Below are positions 25,506 through 37,527 of a DNA stretch of 62,000 bases, piece after piece. The notes beneath the pieces were generated by a model. It worked only from the letters and a program-made list of their open reading frames with translations. It ran no database searches and had not been told where the DNA came from. Made by a program: the position numbers and the translations under genes. Each line of letters starts with the position of its first letter. Within the stretch, counting starts at the first letter, position 1. The stretch covers positions 45,024,010 to 45,086,009 of the forward strand of contig CM055107.1 in the NCBI GenBank assembly GCA_029204225.1, in the 5' to 3' direction. Source of the DNA: Diphasiastrum complanatum. Its lineage: Eukaryota; Streptophyta; Lycopodiopsida; Lycopodiales; Lycopodiaceae.

Positions 25506-26481
25506 TGTAAGAAAAACTGCTGGAATATCTAGAATTGAATATATGAAATATATATTATTGTCCTAAAAACTATCCATATTGGAATTGTCTGCTATTTTGC
25601 ACACAGACTAATCAATTAGCCAAAGAGCTCGATCAAACAGATCACAATCAGTAAGAAAGACCTGGATCAGCCACAACACGATCAAAAAGAGCATGATCAG
25701 CAAGAAAGAGGTATATCAGACTAGTATTGAGAGATCTTGCGAATGTGATCAGAGAGAGAGAGAGAGGGCTAGAGTGGGAGATCTTTCAAATGCTAGGAGA
25801 GAGAGAGCAAGCTGTATTGCGAGAGAACGAGAGCTAGAGCGAGAGCAAGAGAGAGAAGCTGGTGGCTGCTGTCCCACAACAGAAGTGATTATTAAGTAAT
25901 GATTACAATTACACACCTGCAAATCTGTTACAAACAGTTGTACTCTCTTCATATCTCTAGTGGACCCAGTTTAGAATGTTAAACAATAAACAATTTTTTG
26001 AGTGCATTTGTACCCAGAAAAGGTAGTGTTCTTGACAGTCCATGTTGTACCACCAAAACATTCTTTTAGCCTAGGGCGAGTTTCCAAGGTTCATATAGGC
26101 CCCAAGCCTTCATGTGCATGTAGTCATGCAAGGCCTGAACTCCCCAATTGAGAAATTCCATTGCTATTGATACTCTACACATGCATTAATTGTCCTAAAC
26201 CATGTACTAACTCCAAATAGTGTAGCTAGGCCTCACAAGATTATTAATTATCTTACTGGCCTCTTCCAATATGATGTGGCGTAACCAATAATCTCAAGCA
26301 CTGGAGTACCATGTCTCCAAGTCTAGAATTATATTGAATGCTATATTCAGAATGTGGACATAACACACCCCGACTGTGGATGCACCCGTGCTTACATTAT
26401 CAGCAACAACTTGCACAATAGTTGTCATGATGAGTCCCAAAAAGTGGCCATCCTTATGAGACTCACGTAGCTGACCAACTA
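25506..26481. other. Gene-free stretch with GA-rich patch
   Basis: No gene is seen. 25750-25860 is rich in gagaga and gagcgaga words. The position is compatible with the distal leader of the Gag relic element. Confidence 0.4.
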
Positions 26482-26497
26482 GTCAACTTTGATACCA
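26482..26497 (-). other. Possible degenerate primer binding site
   Basis: The minus strand reads tggtatcaaagttgac, two changes from the usual tggtatcagagc start. If real, the LTR would begin near 26500 on the plus strand and belong to the Gag relic 2 kb to the left. No LTR pair supports it. Confidence 0.3.
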
Positions 26498-28179
26498 CAT
26501 ATTGCACCGGTGCCTCAAAGGGCACAAAGGCTTGAGTGATTTTTCCAAGACATGTTTAAGTCTAACATTCATCCGACATGAACTCATTGGAAAGCCAACT
26601 TAGAAAATGCAAGAAGCCTCACCATTCAGACCTAGACAAATAGGAATCCCAACCAACTTGAAAGCCAACTTAGAATCTGTCTTCAAAAGGTAACCAAAGA
26701 CAAAGCCTAAGTCACTTGTGAAATTCCAAGGCACAATACTCACCAAACTGACCAAATGACATAGCAGCGGACCTCACGTCAATGACATGGACCCTTAGGC
26801 ACCAACGATATAAAAAGGTTGCAGTAAAGGTCCTTCCACTTAAACCAGTTCCAAAGACGAAACTGAAATGGTAATCATCCCCAAGGATCAACTTTATTAA
26901 ATCTGAAAAATGTTACATTCATACATAGATTGATTGGTCTCGAGCCCACCACCACGTGCTAGGCATTGTGCCTGGCTCACGTTGGTAGGAGGAGCTGAGA
27001 CCTGGTGACTAGATTCCTGGAGCTAGTTGAGGTACCCAAGTTTCTGTATGTTGGACTCCCTCTATACTTTTGTTGTGATTAGGTGCACCTCCTCTTTCTT
27101 GAAATATAGTGTTGTATGATAAAGCACATTTTTTTGAACTTAGTTTTTGTTTTGCTGATTAAGCTTGACAAGTTTAGCAAAATCAATCTAGCTCTCAGAT
27201 ACGGGTCTCGAGAGCTATCCCGATGGGTAGAATCAGCTTGGCTCCGACATGGGTTCTAGGAGCTGACTAGGCCATGACTCGACTCGAGCTCTAGAGCTAG
27301 TTCATGACTTGTGACTACTTGACTAGCTCACCACATGTCGGAGGCTTAGACCTTGACTTTCTAACTTGCTTTGGGACTTTAGGGAGTGTCACCCCTTAGA
27401 GTCTTACGAGGCACACTAGATGCACCCGAGTCAGCTTTATAATGGGAAGTAGGATTACAATGATTTTGAAAATGTTATAGTGGGAACGGTGAACCACATT
27501 TCAGATAATACAAATCTATTAGTGATTTCATTTGTTTGCGAGTGAGTATTTTTTGTGTGTTCTATTTTATTACTTTATACTAGTTCATTTTCTTTTAAAT
27601 TAATTTATTGTGTATTGTAATTGTAGTGGCCATTTGAGTTTATATATTCTATACATAGATGTGGATGAAAATGAATGTGCACTCCATTATGCATAAAGAT
27701 GAACTCCATTTGACACACACACACACACCTCCATATTTTAGTGAGTGTGTTGGAGTCTACTTTGGGATGAATCACCATAAAGAATGCAATAGCATTCAAA
27801 CATATTGAAATGATTGATGCCAAGGTAATAAAACGACATGTAATTTTTATCGCATGTTTATATTTAATCTCGAAATATGTCTACTTTTTTGTATCACATG
27901 CATTAAGTATTGGTTTTTTTTTTTTTCAATATTCAATCTTTCCCACAAAAGGATAGAATTGTATGTACTATATTTCTCATATCAATAAATTGGTTTTACT
28001 TCTTCAAACATCTTTGTTTTCTAATTATCAAATATTATGGTTTGATTTTACAGTTCTTTTGTTTGAAAGTACTTCAAATGAGATCACCAATTTCGACAAG
28101 AGATGATAAAAATCATTATAGATAATTTAGTGCCTAATTTGAATAGATCATTCCCACCAAAGCTACTCCTTTAAGGTGA
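26498..28179. other. Long gene-free stretch
   Basis: No gene is seen. The first part may contain LTR sequence of the element to the left. The region around 27180-27330 repeats gagct words. Nothing beyond this can be supported. Confidence 0.45.
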
Positions 28180-29640
28180 AATGGATGTGGAAGTGTTAGA
28201 GACAAAAAAGAAAGAAGAGAAAGTAGAAGAATTGTAAATACACATTGTACTCAATTGATACATAGATGCCATTTTCATTGAGCCAAAAAGATGTTTACGT
28301 ATTTGAGCATCATTGTACATACCGACTTTGTTATATAAATTTCTACTCTTTTCAAAGATCCACTATTTCAATGGTTTCACCTATATCTTGACATTTGTTA
28401 TGCTCTTCTTTCCTTGTTCTCACTTGGAAATAATAATTACTCTTAATCAGCTAGTGAATAATGCTTGGATTACTTTATGCTAAAATGATTAATGATTGTA
28501 CTTTATGCTAGTGAATACTAAAAGCTTAAGTATGCCATCATAATTCAGAATGTATACCTTACCTCTACACCATTAATTTGGAACTAATATTGGTGAGGAA
28601 GATCGTATTCCAACATCTCCCACTGTGATCGAATGTATTCGAGTTTCCAATCCTCCTCAACTTCGATTATCATTTCTTTTCACATTTATTTGAAGCTGCT
28701 TTTGAATTGACTCTAAATTCTTGATCTAATGGTTTCCACTCGTTGCTTCATTTTATCTATTGTCTATAATACAACAACAAAATAAGCATTTTTTTTTTCT
28801 ATATGATATCTAAATGTCATAGATGATTTATACACTCTACATTGAACTTGCTCAAACTTGGTAGAGGGTATGGCTCCAATATACCAACAAAGCCATTATT
28901 ATCTGAAAAATAATTAGAATCATAGAAAAAAATCTCTAAGTCCAAAAGGGATTTTGGAGACCTCGTCCTTTTTATTGTAACAACCCAATGTCACAATGTA
29001 TGACATCTATAGTTCCAACAAGGGAATGGATTGATTGCCATTCCATAATGTATGATGGATATAAATCTATTTAGGTTCCAAAAGTACACTAAGCGATTAA
29101 TCCTCCAAATGAGTAAGATCCTCATCAAATCCAATTACATCACAAAATATAAATCTAATCTTAACCGTCTTACATAAAACGTTGGGTGAACAGTTGACTT
29201 ATCTTGAAGATCAAGTTCGTAAACTAAAAAACCAATTTTCTTTATAATCCTAAACAGTCTATAATATCTGGTAGACAACTTATAATGTTTTCTCGTACGC
29301 AAGTCTTAGAACCTTTTGGAATTCTAAGATATACATTTCTTGCATATCATTAGGAAATCTACAACATTTGGATCTTAATGGACTTCATCTCCACATTCAC
29401 TGGAAATCTAGGTTGAAAACTGTACATCATTATAAACGGACTATAACTTATAGCCAAATGCTTTCTACTATTGTAAGAAAATTCAATTGAAGGAATGCAA
29501 TGCTCCCACTGAGACTGCTTGTGAGACACATAAGTCCTCAACATATCCTCCATAGTCTAATTAGTTCTTTCCGTCTGACTAAGTAAGCGAGGTTTCTAGC
29601 TTATGGAATATAGCTGACCAAAAGTGACCTATAAACTTAG
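28180..29640 (-). repeat. Left arm of a large inverted repeat (Ty3 3' half)
   Basis: The sequence from 28180 to about 29640 is the diverged reverse complement of about 30415-32021. For example, atggatgtggaagtgttaga starts the left arm near 28181, and its complement ends the right arm near 32020. The arm includes the last part of a Ty3 integrase and about 1 kb of downstream sequence. It lacks about 120 bases present in the right arm just after the integrase segment. Confidence 0.85.
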
Positions 29641-30290
29641 GATTTTTGTTACTAACAATATCACTTGGCAATCCATAAAGCCTGAATAATCTCTCCACAA
29701 AGATATGCGCTAAATCAGAAGCCTTTGGAGTTGACTTTATTGGTATGAATGTAGCTAACTTAGTTAACAGTCTCAACCATCTTTCAAATGCGACCAAAAT
29801 GAGAATTTGTTTCACATTTTCCTCTTAATGAAAGACATAGATATATGGAAATCTGGCTGAATGGAAGTTCATTTAATTCACCAATCCAACTAAGAGCATC
29901 TGCAACTTGGTTAGAGCTGTCTTTGACATATTGGATCTCATCATCAAATTCCTACATAAGCTCAACCCAACGAGCTTTATGTCCTCTCCAATTGTGTTAA
30001 TCGCAAAAGTACTTTAGAGTCTGGTGATCCGTATACACTATTAATTGAATACCATAAATATAATGCCTCCAAGTTTTAAGTGCATGTATCACAACAAATA
30101 ACTCCTTCTCTTGAGTTGTATAATGCAACTGAGGTCTAGTAAGTTTCTTGCTTTCAAATGCTATCGGTCTATCATTTTGTAAAAAGACCACTCCTATCGC
30201 TAAATCACTTGCGTCAACAACAGAAGGAAAATCTGGATTCATAATTTGTAAAACAGGAGCCGAAGGAACCATATGTTTAAGTTTTTCAAA
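29359..30290 (-). pseudogene. Ty3/gypsy RNase H and integrase fragment, left copy
   Basis: RNase H is visible at 30272-29997 with DASDLAIGV, QEKELFVVIHAL and VYTDHQTLKYF, ending in a stop where HWRGHK would normally follow. After eroded sequence, integrase appears with LTKLATFIPIK, RLYGLPSDIVSNKNPKF and FWSAIF. The usual catalytic Asp in VSD is Asn here. The segment at 29553-29359 (SQWEHCIPSIEFSYNS) is the region after the catalytic core. No reverse transcriptase precedes it. Confidence 0.8.
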
Positions 30291-30414
30291 ACATTGATTC
30301 AGTTCTTTAAGGCTAAAAAATGAACGCTTAAGACCATTTTTAAATATGGGTATTTTTTTTTAAAAAATGAAAAAAAATCGATAAAAATGGGTTTCCATGT
30401 CATTTCTCTTTTGT

Positions 30415-32021
30415 TTGGTCATCGTGTTAGAGTTGTATTCCATAAGCTAAAAACCTCGCTTAGTTTTAGTTCTACTGATGATCTTTAATCAGATAGTCAG
30501 ATGGAAATAACTAATTAGACTATGTAGGATATGTTGAGGACTTATGTATCTCACAATGAGTCTCAGTGGGAGGATTACACTCCTTCAATTGAGTTTCTTA
30601 CAATAGTAGAAAACATTTTGCTACAAGTTATAGTTCGTTTATGCTGATGTACGGTTTCCAACCTAGATCTTTAGTGAATGTGGAGACCAAGTCTGTTAAG
30701 ATCCAAAAAGTTGCGGATTTCCTACATGATATGAAAGAAATGTTGCAAGTGGCACGTGATTGTATCCGTAGTGCTTAGGATAGAGATAAGCACTATGCTG
30801 ATCTTAAGAGGTCTCCTAGAGATTTTAAAATGGATGACTGGATATATCTTAGAATTCCAAAAGGTTCTAAGACTATACATACGGGAAAGCATTATAAGTT
30901 GTCTACCAGATATTGTAGACCGTTTAGGATTATAAAGAAAATTGGTTCTTTAGCTTATGAACTTGATCTTCAAGATAAGTTGACTACTCACCTAGCGTTT
31001 TATGTAAGAAGGTTAAAAGTAAGTTTATATTTTGTGATGTAATTGGATTTGATGAAGATCTTACTCATTTGGAGAATTTATTGCTTAGTGTATCTTTGGA
31101 ACCTGAATAGATATATATCCTCATACATTATGGAATGGCAATCAATCCATTCCCTTGCTGGAATTGTAGAAGTCATACATTGTGACATTGGATTGTTACA
31201 ATACAAAGGACGAGGTTTCCAAAATTCCTTTTGGATTCAGAGATTTTTTTTCTATGATTCTAATTATTTTTCAAATAATGGCTTTGTTGGTATATTGGAG
31301 TCATACCCTCTACCAAGTTTGAGCAAGTTCAATGTAGAGTATATAAATCATCTATGACATTTAGATATCATATAGAAAAAAAATGCTTACTTTGTTGTTG
31401 TATTATAATAGACAATGGATAAAATGAAGCAATGAGTGGAAACCATTAGATCAAGAATTTATAGTCAATCATTGGAACATCTTCAAGTAAATTTGAAAAG
31501 AAATGATAATTTAAATATTGCAACAATCGAAGTTGAGGAGGATTGGAATCTTATATACATTTGATCAGAGTTGGAGATGTTGGAATATGATCTTCCTCAC
31601 CAATATTAGTTCCAAATTAATGGTGTAAAGGTAAGCTTTGGATTTTAAATTATGATGGCATACTTAAGCTTTTAGTATTCACTAGCATAAAGTACAACCA
31701 TTATTAATTTTAGCATAAAGTAATCCAATCATTATTCACTAGCTGATTAAGAATAATTATTATGTGCAAGTGAGAACAAGGAAAGAAGAGCATAACAAAT
31801 GTCAAGATATAGGTGAAACCATTGAAAGAGTGGATCTTTGAAAAATTTAATAGTATAAATTTATATACAATGATACTCGGATATGTAAACATCTTTTTGC
31901 CCTTAGAGACTCAATGAAAATGGCATCCTGGATGTCTATTCATGAATTGAGTACAATGTGCATTTACAATTCTTCTACTTTCTCTTATTTCTATCTTGTC
32001 TCTAACACTTCCACATCCATT
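30415..32021 (+). repeat. Right arm of the large inverted repeat
   Basis: This arm mirrors the left one and carries the segment missing there. The two arms differ by many substitutions and small indels, so they are not a recent duplication and could be two independent insertions of one family. Confidence 0.85.
30500..31042 (+). pseudogene. Ty3/gypsy integrase C-terminal fragment, right copy
   Basis: The plus strand gives MLRTYVSHNESQWEDYTPS, then after shifts and one TAG (30777) the segment DWIYLRIPKGSKT, YCRPFRIIKKIGSLAYELDL and LAFYVRRLK. This is the SH3-like integrase tail that ends with the WKVHxxFHVS-type motif in Ty3 elements. The polyprotein ends at 31040. No chromodomain is recognisable. 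Confidence 0.75.
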
Positions 32022-32746
32022 TCCTATCTCTATAAGCATCAATGGCAAAGCTCATAAGGACCTAGAATGTTTCAATGAAAGAGATAAAACATGGGATAAA
32101 GTTTTCTTTGTGAGATTTATGAGTAAAAGTAAAAAATTTATGGATTATATCCTTACAAAAAAACAAACTAATATGTAAATCGCCACTTTTAACAATTGGT
32201 CTGTAGGGATTGTCGATTTCAAACACTAAACTCAATAATGCTCATGAGAACTTGAAATTTGCTTTAAATAAAAATATTGTAATGCTAAAAAAATGTTGTA
32301 TTTTGCAAGAAAATTAATCAACCTACTAAAATTTTGTTAATAGATTTTTATTAATAACTGCAAATTAGCTTATATGAAATAATAATACTATTCAAAATAA
32401 AAACATTAGACACACAACCACTAGAATAATTAAAATAATTTTTTTTGCTTATTTAAAACAAAAGTTTTTATCTTTTTTTAAATTCTAAAAGTTTTTTAAA
32501 TTACTATTCTTGCATCAAGAAAAATATTATTTAAATTATGACAAAAATTTTTAATTAGTATTTAAATCTTTACTTACATTTAAACATTAAATGATTGCTA
32601 GTGAAATTATTTCCAAAATTTTATTTTAAAAACACAATGAAAAATTAAAATATAAACAAATTTAAAAATATTAAATCAATTAAAAAGATTGCACAATATT
32701 TCAAGAAATATAAACACAATTGTTTTCTAAAATAAAAGAGAATTTA
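32022..32746. other. AT-rich gene-free stretch
   Basis: This stretch is strongly AT-rich with no long frame. It is the 3' flank of the methyltransferase gene and may hold its untranslated region. Confidence 0.5.
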
Positions 32747-35250
32747 TTACTCCCAGAAATCATCAAGGTCATTTACATCTTTCTCTTTTTCTTGAGGAGC
32801 CACTATAGTGTCAACTGACATCTCTTCCACAATTTCGTCAACAACTGTAACCACATTATAGTCCTGAATTAGGACATCAACAAACTCCCCTATATCACCC
32901 ACTTTTCCGCTAGCAGGAGGTTGGAGTTCTTTGGACAAGGAAATTATTGAGTCCTTGTTGTCTGAACTCTTTCCTACCTCAGCCAGTTCATTTGGAAAAA
33001 TCGAAAGAGATTTTATTCTCATTTTTACAAAATCAACTAAATTGGAATCTAAATCTACTATAGCAACATGCCTGCCTTTCTAAACAGCACATGCGCTTAT
33101 AGTGCCGCTACCGCTAAATAAGTCCAAAACCCAATCAGCTGGGCAAGAAAAAAAATATCAATTAAATGATTAATTAATTGTTGTGGCTTTTGGTAGGGAC
33201 AAGCCACGGAACCCGTCATTGAATTTTTAGGTTTTTTTGTCATGGCTGGATATTGGAACAAGTTGTCAAAACTTGTCAGTCCAGAGGTGTTGTAATGAAG
33301 CATCGAGCGCTTGCCGTCCAAAGAATAATAACCAACGGTTATATATTCTATTTCATTGCAAAGTCGCGCTCGTCCCGAGTTTCTGACATTGGGCTTGTAC
33401 CTGAAAAAGAACATTACAGCTAAAATAAATAAAAAATTTCAAATCGTTTAAGTTACAATGTTGCTTATACTAAATTTAAAATAAAACTTTGCATTAAAAT
33501 ACGAATTAACAATTCACGAACTTAAAGACTTACCACTCAACATTTTCTATTCCCACGTTACAGAAATTTAATAAAGCTTTCTGTACTGAAGCTGGTTGCC
33601 AAGATGAATGAAAAATATCAACTCTCCAAATAGGAGATGTTGTGATTTCAAGAAACCCTTGCATGAAACTATGGATTTCAGTGAATTTGAAAGAAGAATC
33701 ATCATTTAATAATTCCTTCATCTGAAATCCATATGGTATATCGGCAACGCAGAGTGTGTAAGCCTTTTCTTTAAGAATTTTGAAATTTCTCTACAATCGC
33801 CCTCCTCAACTATGTAAAAGCATGGTTGATCATCGACATTTTTGGGAAGGTAGGTCTCTAAAGGATCCTCCTTCGCAATGGTCTCACCCCGTGCTAGTCT
33901 TTCCCTATCCTTTTTTTCGCCTTCGCTTTCAAAATATGTCTTTTGAATTGCTTTGAAAAGACTTTGTTTTTCTTATCTTCAGGGGACTGAAAAAGAAAAA
34001 GCTATGCTTAGCATAGGATATAAAACATAAAAAGACAAAGAAGAAGCTATGCTTAGCATAGGAGATAAAACATAAAAAGATAAAGAAGAAGCTATGCTAA
34101 GCATAGGAGACAAAATAGAAGGAGATAAAGAAAAAACTGGTATGCTTAGCATAGGAGATAAAACATCAAGAGATAAAAGAAGAAGCTATGCTTAGCATGG
34201 GTGAAGTAAATACCATGTCTCTAAACAAAATAAAAAATGGACTTAATGCCTCATTTTGGCTGCTCAAAGGATAGAGCCTTTGGCACTCTTCGAAATCTTG
34301 ACAGTTTAACCATGTCACAAGGGCTTCTTGAACTTTCATAAACAATCTATGTCTGCATTTAAAATTTTAATGTAATTGTTAGAAATCCTTCTAAATATTG
34401 AGAATCGTTTTATATAAAAAATAAGACTTGAAAATAAATATGTAAATCATGAATATCACCTCTGAAATTCCTTCCCCATTTTGGCAAGGGAGAGTTGACC
34501 ATCTGCAACTCTAGAAAGAACACTTATTATTAGCTCCGACGAGCTAATCCCTTGCATGTTCTTCCACTCTGATATTCCCATTTCTGTAGGGATTGGCTTC
34601 AAAGTTTGAGAGATGGCAACTTTCTTTTTTCCTTTCGAGGCACCCTGAGCAAGTTGGCCTTTTATTTCAAAATTCTCCCACTTGTCACAAATTTTATCTA
34701 CAAGGGCCCATACCTAGAATCAAAAGAGATCTTAATTATTTAAAAGCAATCAAAGGAATATTAAAATAAATTTCAAAATTTGAATCTTATGACATAAATT
34801 TTGAACAGAGCATTCCAAGCCAAGCATTACAAAAAAAATTACCTGGCCACTACGAAAAGCAAGTTGAAAAAAATTGTCGTATTTTGTAAGGCTCTGCGTA
34901 GGATTTTTTGAATCAAACGGCAGGCCTGTCTCTTGAGCACAAAGTGCCTTCAGCTCCAATTGATTCACATCTCCAATTTTTGAGACTCTCATATATTCCT
35001 TATGAAAAAATCGAATTCTTTGCATTACGGTCATTTTCATGCGGTAGTCTTGATCAATATTATGATCCCAGACGAGCAATTTTGCTTCTTCCACTGTCAG
35101 GCCAGCAAATGCAATGGCACTAACGGTTCGAAAAGAGGGAATATGAGGATATAAATAGTAAAAATGAACAATTTTTTTTTTTTTGTTTCTCTGATGATGA
35201 AGTGAGTGCATCATTTGCACAAGATAGTCAAAAAGTGCAAGTGGCCTCAT
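32747..35250 (-). CDS. DNA methyltransferase-like gene (beta class, N6-A or N4-C type)
   Basis: Five exons with consistent GT-AG junctions: 35250-34843, 34713-34460, 34352-34214, 33986-33534 and 33400-32747. Phases agree at each junction. The N-terminal half is unrecognised and helical. Exon 4 carries CVADIPYGF, matching catalytic motif IV (D/N-P-P-Y/F). Exon 5 carries YQKPQQLINHLI, then VLDLFSGSGT (SAM-binding motif I) and GRHVAIVDLD. Motif IV before motif I defines the beta arrangement. Second-position Ile replaces Pro in DPPY. Three single-base deficits in homopolymers (near 33945, 33780 and T8/A8 at 33148-33155) and one TAG just after motif I (CAV-stop-KGRHV) break it as read. It may be freshly inactivated or affected by consensus errors. 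Family identity is firm; the target base is not. Confidence 0.75.
34000..34200. repeat. Five-copy minisatellite, unit 45-48 bp, in a methyltransferase intron
   Basis: Copies of a unit centred on tatgcttagcata start at 34004, 34049, 34094, 34142 and 34188. The core is palindromic. The array lies inside the third intron, close to the exon 4 acceptor. Confidence 0.85.
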
Positions 35251-36346
35251 CAGAATTGAAATGCATTTCTTTGAAGGGAATATTGGCTGTGAAGGATTGG
35301 GCAGACTTCAAAATGCAAGCCAACATGCAAGGGGCAACTTAACATGTCAAGGGATATTGCCTAGCCCAAAAAAATGGGTTTGAGGTGCCGCTACGTGGCT
35401 GTGGGTCCTTGCCATATCATCTGCCACATAGTGGCAACAAGTGCATGTTAATGTGGAAGGAGGGGAGTTCCATTTTTTCTCCCTGGACCAATGGGAGAGC
35501 TTTATTTTGAATTTGGACTTGCTAGGCAGTGTAGTGTGAAATGGCCCTTAGTTAGTTAGTTAATATATGGACAATAGTTTTCTTTTTAGTGTTTTTTCTA
35601 AAGACGCTTGACGTTCACAAGTGTTTCTTGAGAATCTTGGCATGTACCACACTACAAATACATAATGTTTGAAGCACACACGATGCAATACATCGCTATG
35701 TTTTATGAAGCTAACTTTGCACCTTGTTGATGTACGCCTGTCTTTGGTGCAATTGTGGTTTGTTAGCTTGTTATCCTCTCTGTTTGATGCATTAGGCTTG
35801 CAACTCACACTTCTCCCCGTCTCTCCTTGCGCTTCTATTGTTGGATGGAAGGGCCCCAAGCACTGCCACAACATTGGTAGTGCAAAATGCGCTGATTCGT
35901 CACATAGGTGCAAAATTGGCTTCGAACACTCATGGCATCATATTTATTTAAAAAATCAACACTACGGGAATAAGCTGATCCCACAACACATGATTTTTTA
36001 GCACATCATTTAAGTAGCTCATCATTATGTGTCAAAGCTGAAAAAAGAAGAGGGGTGGGCCATAAAATATAACTTGGAGAGTCAAATTTGGATGGATATC
36101 CAAGGAAAGGAAGGCTTTATTTTGTCATTCAGGCTATCCCTGGAGTTTTCTCGCCGTTCAATTAATGGCTCGACTCGCCATAACTTTCATAAAAATATCA
36201 GAGGATTCATTGCAAGCTTGGCCATGCGCATTCAAATCGCACACCAACTCCAAACTAAAAAGACACAAAACCATTAATAACCGCCGACTGCTTTGTCACA
36301 CTATCATGGATCGTCGCTTCTCGCAGCGATGGATGCAAGCCATGCA
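35251..36346. other. Intergenic region between two divergent genes
   Basis: The methyltransferase gene starts to the left at 35250 and the cysteine-rich gene to the right, so both promoters should lie here. Two frames of about 110 codons overlap on opposite strands near 35560-36000 but resemble nothing known. No other feature can be supported. Confidence 0.5.
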
Positions 36347-36354
36347 ATATATAA
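36347..36354 (+). promoter_or_regulatory. TATA box of the cysteine-rich peptide gene
   Basis: atatataa stands about 300 bases before the start codon in gcaatatataagcatcc. The first clean ATG downstream in a good context (aatcatcATGGCC) opens the signal peptide. Transcription would start near 36380. Confidence 0.55.
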
Positions 36355-36655
36355 GCATCCGTTTCTTTTTAACATCCTGATTTCTTTGCTTTTATCAAAC
36401 AGCACCCAAAATAGTTACAACTGTTCTGTCTAGCTCGCTATACTATAGTTCTGACAATTAGTCTCACCATCATCTTGTACTTTTGTGGGTTCTGCAGCAC
36501 AAATAGCTTCTGATTGCGATCGTAAGTCAGAAGCGCGTTCAGTTATAGGGGGGTAGAAACAGCTTCCCGTGTCTGTGCAGTTTTTCTCAGCATCTTGTTT
36601 TAGAAACAGAAGCTTCAAGCCAGCTCAAGCAAGCCTAAAGCTCAGCGCAATCATC

Positions 36656-37527
36656 ATGGCCTGCTCATTGCAAGCGCGAAGGATAGCCAGCTGTTTTTTG
36701 GTTTTTTCGCTCCTCGCAATTTCTGGTATGTTTTAGTTCGCCCGTCCTCCAAAATCAAAATACTTTTGGATTTCAAAGATCTTCACTTCACTTCCAAGTT
36801 CCAAACTTTGTATCATCCCTTACATCACTTTGCAGAGATGATTCATTCTTTGATAATCACATCAAAATAAGTCGCTCGATATGAAGTCGGTACGTCAGAT
36901 TCATGCGTCTTTGTTCTTTATTTTCAGGAGTTGTCTCGAAAGAGATAAGTTCTGCACAGCTAAGTAATGTGTGGAATTTTTGTGCAGGGATTCTTAACGT
37001 TTCCTCAAATACTCTTGATACTGGCACAGATATAGAGGTATTTATCACACAATCTCTCTGTAGGCCACATTTCTTGAAGGTTAGCCAACTGTGGACAAGC
37101 TTGAACCAAATTCTGAACTGCAAAAATTTTCTCCAAGTCGTGTTCTGATTTTCTCAGCAATCTGTAACTCATGCAGACTAGTTCAGCTGAGAATTATTAT
37201 CAGACGCCAAGACGGTTTATGCGGCCCCGGGGTAAGAACCCATAATCTGTATAACAAAGAAGAATTCACACGCTTACAAACTGCACTGGCAGGGAAATTT
37301 TCGATCTATTTGCCATTGCCAAAAAGGTTTAACTGACTCCTTTACTGTTACGATTTTGTGCAGCATGCGGAGGTGGTATAGGGCCTGCTTGCTTGGCAGG
37401 GATGCAAGTGAAATGCAAGGTGGGAGGCAAACGAGGGTGTCTGTGTGGTTTGTTGAAGATGTGCCATCCAGAAGTTTCAGGATGTTTCATGCACTACAGG
37501 CAGAACGTATCCTCTTGTGGGTTCTGA
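36656..37527 (+). CDS. Small secreted cysteine-rich protein, four exons, 132 aa
   Basis: Exons 36656-36725, 36928-37037, 37177-37231 and 37364-37527 join with GT-AG introns and matching phases. Exon 1 encodes a signal peptide (basic QARR, then ASCFLVFSLLAIS). Exons 2-3 form a propeptide-like stretch with one Cys and end in a basic RRFMRPR. Exon 4 is a compact domain of eight cysteines spaced C-x7-C-x7-C-x7-C-x-C-x5-C-x6-C-x10-C, rich in Gly and Lys, ending CGF at TGA 37525. The ATG lies in aatcatcATGGCC, a good plant context. I do not recognise the spacing: the C-x-C recalls lipid-transfer proteins but the adjacent CC pair is missing. A defence or signalling peptide is possible; function is not shown. 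Confidence 0.72.

Noticed and set aside
35560-36001. Opposed frames of 110-117 codons between the methyltransferase and the cysteine-rich gene
   Set aside because: They overlap each other on opposite strands and have no recognisable domain or promoter.
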